From the NCBI GenBank assembly GCA_030612605.1, contig JAUWNO010000001.1:1-24370 (forward strand): 24,370 nt of DNA, in the 5' to 3' direction. Source of the DNA: Armatimonadota bacterium. GTDB taxonomy: Bacteria > Cloacimonadota > Cloacimonadia > Cloacimonadales > TCS61. This document shows positions 1 to 7,930 of the stretch, piece after piece (position 1 is the first letter of the stretch; each line of letters opens with the position of its first letter). Position numbers and translations under genes: made by a program. The notes below the pieces were generated by a model that was not told the DNA's origin, did not search any database, and saw only the letters and a program-made list of their open reading frames with translations.

Positions 1-19
1 CAAAAAAAGGAGTAATTTT

Positions 20-1273
20 ATGGATAATATTGCGGTTCTGGGTTGTATGTTCGGTGAAGAAGCAAAAGCAAAAATCGTCGATGATTAAGCAGCCAATGCA
101 GATATTGTTGTTAGATTTCAAGGTGGAAACAACGCAGGACATACAATTATCCTGAACTCAAAAAAATATATTTTCAAGCTCGTTCCATCAGGAATTTTGT
201 CCCCGGATAAAATGTGTGCTATTGGAAGCGGTTTAGTAGTTGATCCTTTTCGGCTTTTAGAAGAAATGCAGGTTTTAGAAACCAATGGCGTTTCATTTAA
301 AAACAGATTCTTCATTGATCCGCGCACTCAAATTGTTCTTCCTCTTCATAAAGAACTGGATGCGAAAAATGAATCCAATTCTCAGCAGACAAAAATCGGC
401 ACAACCAAAAGAGGAATCGGTCCCTGTTATACAGATATGATCGCTCGCTTCGGAATCAGATTCTCCGACCTCTTTGACAAAGAATACCTCCAAAAAAGAC
501 TGCAAAATCTTTATTCCTTTCATAATCTTAGTTTGGATAAAATCGAAGAAACTACAAATAGTTTGATTGCTGTTGGTGAAAAACTTAAACCATTTATGAA
601 GCAAATACCTTATGTACTGAATGAGCTTTCAAAACAGAAAAAAAGAATTCTATTCGAAGGTGCTCAAGGTTCACTTTTAGATATTGTTTTTGGAACGTAT
701 CCTTTTGTTACATCGTCTCATACGATATCCGGAAGTATCTCGATCGGATGCGGATTTTCGCCTAATAAAATAGACAAAATTGTGGGAGTGTATAAAAGTT
801 ATTTCACCAGAGTTGGAGAGGGACCTTTTCCTACAGAATTGAATAATGAGATTGGAGACCAAATCCGAAAACAGGGAAATGAATATGGCTCGGTAACTGG
901 AAGACCGCGTCGCTGCGGCTGGTTTGATGCAGTTGCCGCAAAATTTACTGCTATGATAAATGGAGTCGATGAAATCGCTTTTACGCTGCTGGATGTACTT
1001 TCCGGTTTAAAAACAATAAAAATTTGCACCAAGTATAAATATAATGACGAATTCTTGGAAGAATTTCCATACAGCACAAATGTTTTAAAGAGCATTATGC
1101 CGGAATATATCGAACTTCCCGGATGGAACGAAGATATTTCCAATATAAAAGATTTTGAACAATTACCAGAAAATGCTCAGAAATATGTTATAAAAATCGA
1201 AGAACTTCTGGACACAAAAATTTCAATTCTTTCTGTCGGTCCGGAAAGGAGCCAGACAATTTTTAGAAAATAG
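20..1273 (+). pseudogene. purA: adenylosuccinate synthetase (PurA), interrupted by an in-frame stop codon
   Basis: PurA makes adenylosuccinate from IMP, aspartate and GTP in AMP synthesis. The reading frame begins at an ATG at 20 with an ideal AAAGGAG site in front, but a TAA stands at 86-88 (codon 23), just after the P-loop. Reading through it gives a full-length protein of about 416 residues with clear family motifs: FQGGNNAGHT (catalytic His kept), KIGTTKRGIGP, FEGAQGSLLD, TRVGEGPFPTEL, TGRPRRCGWFDAV and the C-terminal SVGPERSQTI. The usual GDEGKGK loop reads GEEAKAK, so the catalytic-base Asp is Glu. The IMP-binding SSNTTAGG segment reads SSHTISGS. The only ATG restart (197) would remove the whole P-loop, so it cannot give an active enzyme. 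The stop is one base from TTA or TAT, so a sequencing error or recent mutation is possible. The GNAT-like gene starts 3 nt downstream. The family call is very sure; functional status is uncertain. Confidence 0.85.
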
Positions 1274-1276
1274 AAA

Positions 1277-2431
1277 ATGGAAATCATAATAAAAGAAGTC
1301 TCAAATAACCGAGAACTGAAAAAGTTCATCTCATTTCCATATAAACTTTATGCAGGAAACAAATATTGGATCCCGCCCTTAATATCTGAGGAGATGAGCA
1401 TACTTCGCAAAGATAAAAATCCGGCTTTTGATTTCTGCGAAGCCAAATACTGGCTTGCCATCAAAGATGGAAAAGTGGTGGGAAGAATTGCCTGTATTAT
1501 AAATTCACGGTACATTGAAAAATGGAAAAATAAATACGCTCGTTTTGGCTGGGTCGATTTTATCGATGATGAAAATGTCTCAAAAGCTCTATTCGATAAA
1601 ATGGAAACGTGGGCAAGAGAGATGGGAATGACTGCAGTTCACGGTCCTCTCGGTTTTACCGACCTTGATCCTGAAGGAATGCTGATCGAGGGTTTCGATG
1701 AACTTGGCACTATTGCCACAATTTACAATTATCCTTATTATCCTGAGCATCTTAAAAAGCACGGATATAAAAAGGACATCGATTGGGTAGAATTTGAAGT
1801 TGACGTTCCGGAAAAATTTCCGGAAAAAATCAAGCGAATTGCAGCAATTGTGAAGAGGAAAAACAAATTACATATTTTAGATGCAAAAAAGAAAAAGGAT
1901 CTCATTCCTTATACAAAAGAAATATTTTGTGTGATTAATGAAGCTTATGAACCACTTTACGGTGTGGTTCCTCTAACAGAAAAGCAAATTGAAAAATATA
2001 TTAAACAGTATTTTGGAATGATCAGTCCTGAATTTGTTTCAATAATTCTGGATGAACAAGATAAGATCGCAGGTTTTGGAATTACCATGCCATCTATGTC
2101 CAAAGCTTTCCAAAAGGCAAAGGGAAAACTTTTCCCATTCGGTTTTTTCCATATCCTGAAAGCTATGAAAAACAACGACCGAGCAGATATGTATCTTGTG
2201 GCAGTTAGACCGGATTTACAAGGAAAAGGAGTGAACTCTCTTTTATTCAATGAATTCTTTAAGGTTTTTGTTAACAAAAAAATAATGAAAACTGAAACAA
2301 ATCCGGAATTGGAAAGCAATACCAGGGTTCAAGCTCAATGGAAATTTTTTGAGCGTAGACAGCATAAAAGAAGACGATGTTATATTAAAAAATTGAAAAA
2401 ACTGAAAGTTGGAAAAAAAATAAGCCACTAA
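1277..2431 (+). CDS. GNAT-fold acyltransferase-like protein (YghO-type)
   Basis: 384 residues. I recognise the YghO-like group of large proteins with a degenerate GNAT (acyl-CoA N-acyltransferase) fold; the substrate is unknown. Visible features are the N-terminal YAGNKYWIPPL segment, the ARFGWVDFIDD stretch, the HGPLGFTDLDPEGMLIEGF motif typical of the group, a GNAT-like AVRPDLQGKGVNSLLF acetyl-CoA loop near residue 312, and the conserved C-terminal NPELESNTRVQAQW then QHKRRRCYIK. The length is normal for the group. It starts 3 nt after the purA stop, so it is likely co-transcribed with that gene. The last residues (KKLKKLKVGKKISH) run past the conserved end and are low complexity. The enzymatic role is not supported beyond fold level. 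Confidence 0.8.
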   Translation: MEIIIKEVSNNRELKKFISFPYKLYAGNKYWIPPLISEEMSILRKDKNPAFDFCEAKYWLAIKDGKVVGRIACIINSRYIEKWKNKYARFGWVDFIDDENVSKALFDKMETWAREMGMTAVHGPLGFTDLDPEGMLIEGFDELGTIATIYNYPYYPEHLKKHGYKKDIDWVEFEVDVPEKFPEKIKRIAAIVKRKNKLHILDAKKKKDLIPYTKEIFCVINEAYEPLYGVVPLTEKQIEKYIKQYFGMISPEFVSIILDEQDKIAGFGITMPSMSKAFQKAKGKLFPFGFFHILKAMKNNDRADMYLVAVRPDLQGKGVNSLLFNEFFKVFVNKKIMKTETNPELESNTRVQAQWKFFERRQHKRRRCYIKKLKKLKVGKKISH

Positions 2432-2450
2432 GTGCACCCCGATACAGTTT

Positions 2451-2505
2451 ACCCCGTCCCGAATGCTTTCGGGACTGGGGTCGTCCCGCCTTACGGGGCA
2501 GGCGA
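2451..2505. repeat. GC-rich double hairpin in an AT-rich spacer
   Basis: The 240-bp gap 2432-2671 holds a GC-rich island. The first hairpin pairs ACCCC+GTCCCGAA (2451-2463) with TTCGGGAC+GGGGT (2468-2481) around a TGCT loop, with one unpaired T. A weaker second hairpin follows (CCCG at 2485-2488 with CGGG at 2494-2497). Its base composition is unlike the flanks, and there is no T-run, so this looks like a dispersed palindromic repeat unit rather than a simple terminator. The rest of the gap shows no gene. Confidence 0.6.
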
Positions 2506-2671
2506 AGTAACACTAAGAAAATGATAAATTACAAATTTTTATTTAAACTACTCGTTCCCACAGTGCCATGCGGCATCGTATGGAAGCCTTTATGGTAATG
2601 CAATATATTTTTTGTGTATTTCGTGGGTTATTGAATTGGTTGGAAAAAAATAATAAAAAAGGAAAGATGAC

Positions 2672-3259
2672 ATGGAAATTGTTAAGACCGTTATCCTGGC
2701 AATTGCTGCATATTTTATTGGTTCAATTTCATTTAGTTACATCATAACCAAAAAAACAACAGGTAAAGACATTAGAGATGTGAAAGTAAAAAATGCAGGA
2801 GCTCTTAACGTTTTTGTAAGTGTAGGTTCTTTAATGGGAATAATTGTTTGCCTGCTGGATATAATAAAAACATTAATTATTGTTCTGGTTGCTCAACTTT
2901 GGGGTTTAAATCTTGTTCATTCAATCGTTGCCGCTTCTTTTGGAATAATCGGTCATTGTTTTCCCATTTATTACAATTTTTATGGAGGGAAAGGAGCAAG
3001 TACGGTTGTAGGAATATTGATTTATTACATTCCTTTAGAGCTGTTGATTTGTATCATTCCAGCAGCGATAATTGCTTTTCTGATACACAGACCAGGATTT
3101 GCACCAGTATTTTTTATACCTTTCTCACCTCTTGCTGCTTATATTTCACACAAATCTTTAACACTGGTAAATGCTTTAATCTACATTGTATTTCTTACCA
3201 GCGTGCTCAATGCTATCATTTACTTCACTAAAAGAGATCGGCGAATATTTGCAGAATAA
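2672..3259 (+). CDS. plsY: PlsY-like glycerol-3-phosphate acyltransferase, divergent
   Basis: 195 residues, very hydrophobic, about five membrane helices. PlsY transfers an acyl group from acyl-phosphate to glycerol-3-phosphate, the first step of phospholipid synthesis, in the inner membrane. The family layout is visible: GSISFSYII (17-25), the first loop reduced to NAGALNV (41-47, usually SGNxGATN), LDIIK (62-66, usually DxxKG), GHCFP (94-98) and GGKGAST (105-111). The third motif with GGKG is intact, but motifs 1 and 2 each depart from consensus, so this may be a paralogue with altered activity. The start ATG follows AAAAGGAAAG. It lies between the GNAT-like gene and the rpmH cluster, with repeat-containing spacers on both sides. 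Confidence 0.75.
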   Translation: MEIVKTVILAIAAYFIGSISFSYIITKKTTGKDIRDVKVKNAGALNVFVSVGSLMGIIVCLLDIIKTLIIVLVAQLWGLNLVHSIVAASFGIIGHCFPIYYNFYGGKGASTVVGILIYYIPLELLICIIPAAIIAFLIHRPGFAPVFFIPFSPLAAYISHKSLTLVNALIYIVFLTSVLNAIIYFTKRDRRIFAE

Positions 3260-3351
3260 TAGATTCTATTTAAGAAGAAAAAGCTAATAAAAACTTTATG
3301 CCATTAAATTTACAGCAAATAGTTCTTGACATTAGAAATGGAAATTTCAAC

Positions 3352-3381
3352 TTGTTTCAGCCATGTAACATGGTTTAATAT
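3352..3381 (+). promoter_or_regulatory. candidate promoter of rpmH-rnpA-yidD
   Basis: TTGTTT (3352-3357) and TTAATA (3375-3380) are 17 nt apart, about 50 nt before rpmH. The spacer contains the palindrome CCATGT-A-ACATGG (3361-3373), which could be an operator or chance. A separate TTGACA lies at 3326-3331 without a matching -10. This is pattern-based only. Confidence 0.3.
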
Positions 3382-3428
3382 AAAGAGTTATGAAATAGAT
3401 AGATGGTTTTGTATAGAAGGAGAATTTG

Positions 3429-3566
3429 ATGAAAAGAACGTATCAACCTCATAATAGAAAAAGACGGAATAAGCACGGGTTCCGCCTTAGAATGCTTACT
3501 AAATCCGGCAGGAAAGTCTTAGCTAGAAGAAGAGCTAAGGGGAGAACACGTCTTACTGTTAGCTAA
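3429..3566 (+). CDS. rpmH: 50S ribosomal protein L34
   Basis: 45 residues starting MKRTYQPHNRKRR and ending RAKGRTRLTVS, the standard L34 sequence with the normal length and heavy Arg/Lys content. It is a small basic protein of the large ribosomal subunit. The ATG follows GAAGGAG with good spacing. It abuts rnpA with no gap (stop 3564-3566, next ATG 3567), the near-universal bacterial order. Confidence 0.97.
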   Translation: MKRTYQPHNRKRRNKHGFRLRMLTKSGRKVLARRRAKGRTRLTVS

Positions 3567-3890
3567 ATGAAATTTATTACTTCCAATAAAGATTATCAAA
3601 GCATTTTCATAGATAACAAAAAAAATGAATGTAACCTTTTTATTTTCTTATATCAGGAAAATTCAGCGAATAATGTGCTCGAAGTGGGAATCATTGCCGG
3701 CAAAAAAATCGGAAATGCAGTTATCCGCAATAAAGTTAAAAGACGTATAAAATCTTTTGTGCGAGAGAATAAAGATTCATTGCCTTCAAACCTGAAAGTG
3801 GTAATAATCGCAAAAGAGAAAGCTGGAAATGCTACCTGGTTGGAATTTAAGGAAGAATTAACAAGATTGTTTAGTCTGATAAATCATTGA
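3567..3890 (+). CDS. rnpA: ribonuclease P protein component
   Basis: 107 residues. It is the protein subunit of RNase P, which matures the 5' ends of tRNAs together with the RnpB RNA. The diagnostic RNR motif is present (GNAVIRNKVKRRIK, about 49-62), preceded by the VGIIAGKKIG strand and followed by VVIIAKEKAG. It starts directly after the rpmH stop, so translational coupling is likely, and its TGA overlaps the yidD ATG. The N-terminus is divergent, as is normal for this family. Confidence 0.95.
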   Translation: MKFITSNKDYQSIFIDNKKNECNLFIFLYQENSANNVLEVGIIAGKKIGNAVIRNKVKRRIKSFVRENKDSLPSNLKVVIIAKEKAGNATWLEFKEELTRLFSLINH

Positions 3891-4108
3891 TGAAAATATT
3901 TAATACTATTTTTTTAGGGATAATTTGGCTCTATCGGAAATTAATATCTCCTATCTTGCCGGAAACTTGTCGTTTCACACCCAGTTGCAGCCAATATTCA
4001 TTTCAGGCATTTAAAAAATATTCGTTTTTTAAAGCCCTGAAATTATCAATCTTCAGAATTTTAAAATGTCATCCTTTTCATGCTGGTGGACACGATCCGC
4101 TTCCTTAA
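3890..4108 (+). CDS. yidD: membrane protein insertion efficiency factor YidD
   Basis: 72 residues from the ATG at 3890, which overlaps the rnpA stop as TGATG. A TTG one codon earlier (3887) is a weaker alternative. The family hallmarks are complete: an N-terminal amphipathic or hydrophobic helix (IFLGIIWLYRKLISP), CRFTPSCSQYS, then LKCHPFHAGGHDPLP at the C-terminus. YidD sits at the inner membrane and assists YidC-dependent insertion. It lies between rnpA and yidC as in most bacteria. Confidence 0.95.
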   Translation: MKIFNTIFLGIIWLYRKLISPILPETCRFTPSCSQYSFQAFKKYSFFKALKLSIFRILKCHPFHAGGHDPLP

Positions 4109-4316
4109 GAAATAGTTAGACGCAAATGAAAAATATTAGACAGGATTAACAGGAAAAAACAAGGAAAAATGAATATCCAATATCCAACAAGGAATGATAA
4201 AGGATGAAGGAAAAAGTCAGTGAAAGTCTGTGGCAAAAAAATAAAGACTAAAAAAATAATTTGTGTAATTCGTGGATAAAAAACTCAGCGTCAAAATAAA
4301 TTTGGAGAAATAATTA
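4109..4316 (+). other. yidD-yidC spacer
   Basis: 208 nt without a gene. It contains A-rich drift and a segment TTTGTGTAATTCGTGG (4260-4275) that resembles TTTGTGTATTTCGTGG at 2611-2626 in the spacer before plsY, so the two may share an old repeat. The yidC ribosome site TTTGGAGAAA lies at its end. Confidence 0.4.
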
Positions 4317-5924
4317 ATGGAAAAAAAGACCATTTTAGCCTTATTATTAATCCTGGCTGTTTTCTGGATCAGTAGCGAACTATTCTGGAAAAACAAGCAG
4401 CAAATACCGGTTCAGCCTCCATCTGTTACAAAACCTGCGGAACAAACCACAGAAACAATTCCTGAAAAAAGTACGGAACCAATTCAAACAAAGCCGGAAT
4501 TTTCGGATGTGCCGGCAACTGAAATTATTTCTGATATTGAGATCAATAATGAAATAATTTTGGAAGACGAGTTGATGAAAATCGTTTTCAGTAACAGGGG
4601 TGGAGTAATCTTAAAAATTGAATTGAAAGATTATTTTCTTTCCGATAAAACAACTCTTGTTAACCTGATTCCTGAAGATCAAACTGCCCTGAATATTTCT
4701 CTTCAATCTAAAAGTGGAATTTCTCAAAATCTTGCAAATACTGTTTTTCAATATGAAAAATTCGAAAATTCAGTCAGCTTTTCCATCCAAACAGAAAAAG
4801 GAAAAATTGATAAAAAATATACTCTCTTAGAAAATTACCAGCTTGATTTTGAAATTAATGTGGAAAGTACGGAAGAACTTGCAAACTATACAGTTTCATT
4901 GGATAGCGGAATTGCAGATACTGAAGAATATCTGAAAATGAAAAAGCGTGATTATAAAGTCGTAAGCCAGATGGATAACTCTATTGTGAAATACACTTTA
5001 TCCAAACTCAAAGAGAAAAAAGAGATTTCAGGGAAAATCGATTGGGCAGCAATCCGCTCCAAATATTTTGTGATGGGAATCATTCCCAATGAGTTGATCG
5101 ATTTGAATAAGTTGCTTGCATTTCAGAACAATGAAAGTCCTGCCATAAAGCTGTCTGTAGATGTAAACCGTTTTAATTTCTCACATCAATACAAGCTCTA
5201 TCTGGGACCTTTGATAAATAAATATTTAACTGTTTGGAAAAATGGTTTCACCAAAGTTCAGGAAGGACAGGGATTGCTAAAGCCAATTAGTGATATTTTC
5301 GTCTGGTTCTTGCAAATATTAGATAAAATCATTCCAAATTATGGAATCAATATTATCCTTTTTTCCTTAGTTTTAAAAATCATTCTTTACCCATTAACTC
5401 ACAAAAGTTTTGAATCCAGCACTAAGATGCAGAAAATCCAACCTTTGATGAGAGAAGTCCAAACAAAATACAAATCAGATCCAAAAACGATGCAAGCTGA
5501 ATTGAAAAAACTTTATAAGGAACACGGTGCAAGCCCTTTGGGTGGATGTTTGCCAATGCTGTTGCAGATGCCTGTTTTCTTTGCTCTTTATCCCATTCTG
5601 CGATATTCCATCGAACTCAGACAAACCCCTTTCCTCTGGCTTCCAGACCTTTCTGAACCTGATCCGTACATTATTCTGCCAATTGTTATGGCTGTTTTCA
5701 TGTTCATCCAACAAAAACTGATGACTCCTTCCAGACAAGCTCTGGATGAAATGGATGATAAACAGAAAGCTCAAATGCAAAGCCAGAAAATGATGATGTA
5801 TTTCATGCCCATAATGATGTTCTTCCTCTTTAAATCTTTCCCCTCAGGATTGGTTCTCTACTGGACTGTTTTCAATATTATGTCCATTTTCCAACAACGA
5901 ATTATTAAGAAAAAATTCAAATAA
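4317..5924 (+). CDS. yidC: membrane protein insertase YidC
   Basis: 535 residues. YidC inserts and folds inner-membrane proteins, alone or with SecYEG. An N-terminal anchor helix (about 5-23) is followed by a Pro/Thr/Glu-rich linker, a periplasmic beta-rich P1 domain (about 75-320) and the Oxa1-type core (about 330-535). In the core I see LKIILYPLTHKSFESSTKMQ, QTKYKSDPKTMQAELKKLY, the family signature GGCLPMLLQMPVFFALY, and FPSGLVLYWTVFNIMS. The groove charge is a Lys (LKIILYPLT) where proteobacteria have Arg, common in Bacteroidetes-like YidC. It has the Gram-negative length, unlike the short Gram-positive forms. The ATG follows TTTGGAGAAA. khpB follows 9 nt later. Confidence 0.97.
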   Translation: MEKKTILALLLILAVFWISSELFWKNKQQIPVQPPSVTKPAEQTTETIPEKSTEPIQTKPEFSDVPATEIISDIEINNEIILEDELMKIVFSNRGGVILKIELKDYFLSDKTTLVNLIPEDQTALNISLQSKSGISQNLANTVFQYEKFENSVSFSIQTEKGKIDKKYTLLENYQLDFEINVESTEELANYTVSLDSGIADTEEYLKMKKRDYKVVSQMDNSIVKYTLSKLKEKKEISGKIDWAAIRSKYFVMGIIPNELIDLNKLLAFQNNESPAIKLSVDVNRFNFSHQYKLYLGPLINKYLTVWKNGFTKVQEGQGLLKPISDIFVWFLQILDKIIPNYGINIILFSLVLKIILYPLTHKSFESSTKMQKIQPLMREVQTKYKSDPKTMQAELKKLYKEHGASPLGGCLPMLLQMPVFFALYPILRYSIELRQTPFLWLPDLSEPDPYIILPIVMAVFMFIQQKLMTPSRQALDEMDDKQKAQMQSQKMMMYFMPIMMFFLFKSFPSGLVLYWTVFNIMSIFQQRIIKKKFK

Positions 5925-5933
5925 GGTACTCTA

Positions 5934-6662
5934 ATGAAAATTATAGAAAAAGAAGGTAAATCTACTTCGGAGATAATTGCCAACTTTATGCAGGAATATA
6001 AAATGGACCTGGATAATTTCAAATTTGAAGTTATTAAAAAAGGCTCTCCGGGATTTCTGCATTTGTTTGGCTCCACTCCAACAAAAATACGCTTTCTCGT
6101 TCCTGATGTGCAGGAACAATTAAGGAATTATACTGAAACACTTTTGAGCATGATGAATGTTTCTTCTTCCAATATTGATATAACCTATAAAGATAAAGCA
6201 TATTTCGTTGATATAACCGGAGTAGATAATGCCGGTTTTATTATTGGAAAGGAAGCAAAACTTCTTGATAGCATTCAGCATCTTTTGAACCAGATGATAA
6301 GTAAACAGGAGAAGAAACAACTTCGTGTGAAAGTGGATGTAGATAAATACCGGGAAAGGCGAAAAATCGCTCTTCTGGGAAAAGTGAAAAACGCAGCAGA
6401 AAAGGTGAAAAAAAGAGGGAAAAGCATTACCCTGGAACCACTTCATGCTGCTAATAGAAGGATTGTTCATCAGTTTATAGAACGTGATAAAAAAGTGCGC
6501 ACCATGACAATTGGTGAAGGCGAATTCAAGCGAGTTGTAATCTTTCCTGCTTCCGAAAATAAACCTAACCTGGATAAACCGGAACAAAAAAATCAGCAAC
6601 GAACCAGTCTTCGTTACTCTACGCCACGGCAGGCAAAACAAACAAAATCCAACAAAAAATAA
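5934..6662 (+). CDS. khpB: RNA-binding protein KhpB/Jag (Jag-N, KH, R3H)
   Basis: 242 residues in the classic position after yidC. The domains are a Jag N-terminal region (about 1-52, with KKGSPGFLHLFGSTP, residues 35-49), a KH domain (about 80-150, loop IIGKEAKLLDSIQHLLN) and an R3H domain (about 165-230, R175-x3-H179 within RRIVHQF, then TIGEGEFKRVVIFP). The last 30 residues are a Lys/Gln/Asn-rich tail. The protein binds RNA and in other bacteria is linked to cell elongation and division. The usual next gene, mnmE, is absent here. The start lies 9 nt after yidC, indicating one transcript. Confidence 0.93.
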   Translation: MKIIEKEGKSTSEIIANFMQEYKMDLDNFKFEVIKKGSPGFLHLFGSTPTKIRFLVPDVQEQLRNYTETLLSMMNVSSSNIDITYKDKAYFVDITGVDNAGFIIGKEAKLLDSIQHLLNQMISKQEKKQLRVKVDVDKYRERRKIALLGKVKNAAEKVKKRGKSITLEPLHAANRRIVHQFIERDKKVRTMTIGEGEFKRVVIFPASENKPNLDKPEQKNQQRTSLRYSTPRQAKQTKSNKK

Positions 6663-6758
6663 AAAGTTCGTTGTTGTTAGTGTTTGTTAGTTGCTAAAAA
6701 ATCTTTTGCAGGTTGAAAGGTTCTGGGTTCTGGGTTAATGGATTAGGTGGCTAAATAG

Positions 6759-7562
6759 ATGCAGCAAATCCAAATCGGAAAAATTCTTTGTGCTGTCGTT
6801 TCTGCTGGAAATTATTGGGCAGATGCTGGTGCTGCTATGGGAGTTCTTCCCAGAACTTTGTGGAAGAAATTCTTAGATGTAGATGAAAAAAACCGAATTA
6901 AATTAGAATTAAACTCTCTTTTGCTCCAATTTGATGGGAAGAATATTCTCATTGATACAGGCATTGGAAATAAACTCACAAATAAATTAAGAAAAATTTA
7001 TCATCCTTCTGATTTCAAACTGCTGGAAAATCTCTCTAAACTTGGAATCTCGCGGCAAAATATAAATTTCGTGATTCTCACACATCTCCATTTTGATCAT
7101 GCTGGTGGAGTAACCTCTATTTTTAATGAGAAAAAAGAACTGACCTTTCCCAATGCTGTTCATCTTATTCAGAGAAAAGATTGGGATATTGCCAAAGATC
7201 CTGATGAGCTTAACAAAGCTTCATACAATTTTTCTGCTGACCTCGAACTGCTTGAACAGACTGGAAATTATAAACTTCTGGATGGTGACTTTTTTTTAAC
7301 TCCGGAAATTGAATTGATTTTAGTTGGGGGTCATACTGAGGGAATGCAGATTGTGAAAATCGAAAGTGAAGATAACCTGGCATATTATGCGGGAGATATT
7401 ATTCCACTGGATGCGCATCAACACCTGATTGTAACCACATCTTATGATGTTTGCAGAAGAGAAACCGTTGCTATTAAAAAGAAAGTTTTGCAGGAACTCA
7501 AAGACAAAAAAGGTGTTTTATTTTTACCTCACGATGCAAAGAAGAAGATTATTAAATTTTGA
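6759..7562 (+). CDS. metallo-beta-lactamase-fold hydrolase
   Basis: 267 residues, cytoplasmic (no signal peptide). The zinc ligands of the fold are all visible: THLHFDHAGG (H109, H111, D113, H114), GGHTEGMQ (H192), YAGDIIP (D213) and LPHD (H258). The arrangement fits the lactonase/YtnP-like branch, but the substrate cannot be told from sequence. The ATG follows AGGTGG. The 96-nt gap from khpB holds low-complexity direct repeats (GGTTCTGGGTTCTGGGTT at 6719-6736). It is the last + strand gene of the window. Confidence 0.9.
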   Translation: MQQIQIGKILCAVVSAGNYWADAGAAMGVLPRTLWKKFLDVDEKNRIKLELNSLLLQFDGKNILIDTGIGNKLTNKLRKIYHPSDFKLLENLSKLGISRQNINFVILTHLHFDHAGGVTSIFNEKKELTFPNAVHLIQRKDWDIAKDPDELNKASYNFSADLELLEQTGNYKLLDGDFFLTPEIELILVGGHTEGMQIVKIESEDNLAYYAGDIIPLDAHQHLIVTTSYDVCRRETVAIKKKVLQELKDKKGVLFLPHDAKKKIIKF

Positions 7563-7592
7563 AAACCTCATCTATAAATAATCCACCTTTTT

Positions 7593-7759
7593 CAGACTTG
7601 ACTTAATAACTCAGCTTGCTGAGGAATTGAGTTAAGAATGAAAAAGTAATCAGCAATTCTTATTCTCAGACATGACTTATTCCGTTAGTAATTGAGTTAA
7701 GAATGAAAACGTAATCCGCAATTCTTAAGTCAATTCCACCTGCGGCGTTTTTAACTCAA
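7593..7759. repeat. degenerate direct and inverted repeats after the hydrolase gene
   Basis: A 38-bp unit starting AATTGAGTTAAGAATGAAAA occurs at 7625-7662 and 7690-7727 (65-bp spacing, two mismatches). A companion CAGACWTGACTTA occurs at 7593-7605 and 7667-7679. The unit's TTGAGTTAA core reappears inverted as TTAACTCAA (7751-7759). The region lies where + and - strand genes converge, so transcripts from both sides would fold here. No ORF is supported. Confidence 0.6.
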
Positions 7760-7791
7760 GTCTTGCTTAGTGAGCACAAGCTTCTACTCTA

Positions 7792-7847
7792 TCATTCTCG
7801 TGAAAGCTTGTCCTCAACTTGATTGGGGACGGGAATCTACAAAAAAT
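7792..7847 (+). repeat. dispersed 56-bp repeat, copy A
   Basis: It matches, in reverse complement, 11578-11633 with 52 of 56 positions identical. The inside can fold (GTCCTCAA with TTGGGGAC, one G-T pair), and the outer arms resemble the shorter hairpin at 11434-11453. Confidence 0.8.
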
Positions 7848-7853
7848 GGATTT

Positions 7854-7928
7854 TATAATGTTTGGCGTGTGCGGTGCTCTTCCTGCTTTTCTTCTTGCTT
7901 GGCTGCACGAGCTGTTTGTTAGGCACAG
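7854..7928. repeat. 12-bp inverted flank with attC-like core, 3' side of the FG-GAP gene
   Basis: TGTTAGGCACAG (7917-7928) is the exact reverse complement of CTGTGCCTAACA at 9567-9578. GTTAGGC fits the integron GTTRRRY core. The adjoining 7861-7916 is GC-richer with a hairpin (GTGC... /...GCAC) and CT-rich spacer like that of long attC sites. The far partner core at 7854-7860 (TTATAAT) is not a clean match. Confidence 0.4.
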
Positions 7929-7930
7929 AA

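Noticed and set aside
197..1273. Separate 358-residue protein starting at 197
   Set aside because: It is the downstream part of purA in the same frame; the ATG has no ribosome site and the product would lack the P-loop.
20..1273. Idea that the altered P-loop marks a PurZ-like diaminopurine synthase
   Set aside because: Asp is replaced by Glu rather than by a small residue, the other motifs are standard PurA, the gene sits in a housekeeping context, and it has a stop codon.
2848..3231. 127-residue + strand frame inside plsY
   Set aside because: Alternative frame of plsY with Cys/Tyr/Phe-rich nonsense composition.
6663..6758. Low-complexity khpB-hydrolase gap as a regulatory RNA
   Set aside because: Only short direct repeats (GTTCTGGGTTCTGGG) and no stable stem; ordinary spacer drift is enough.
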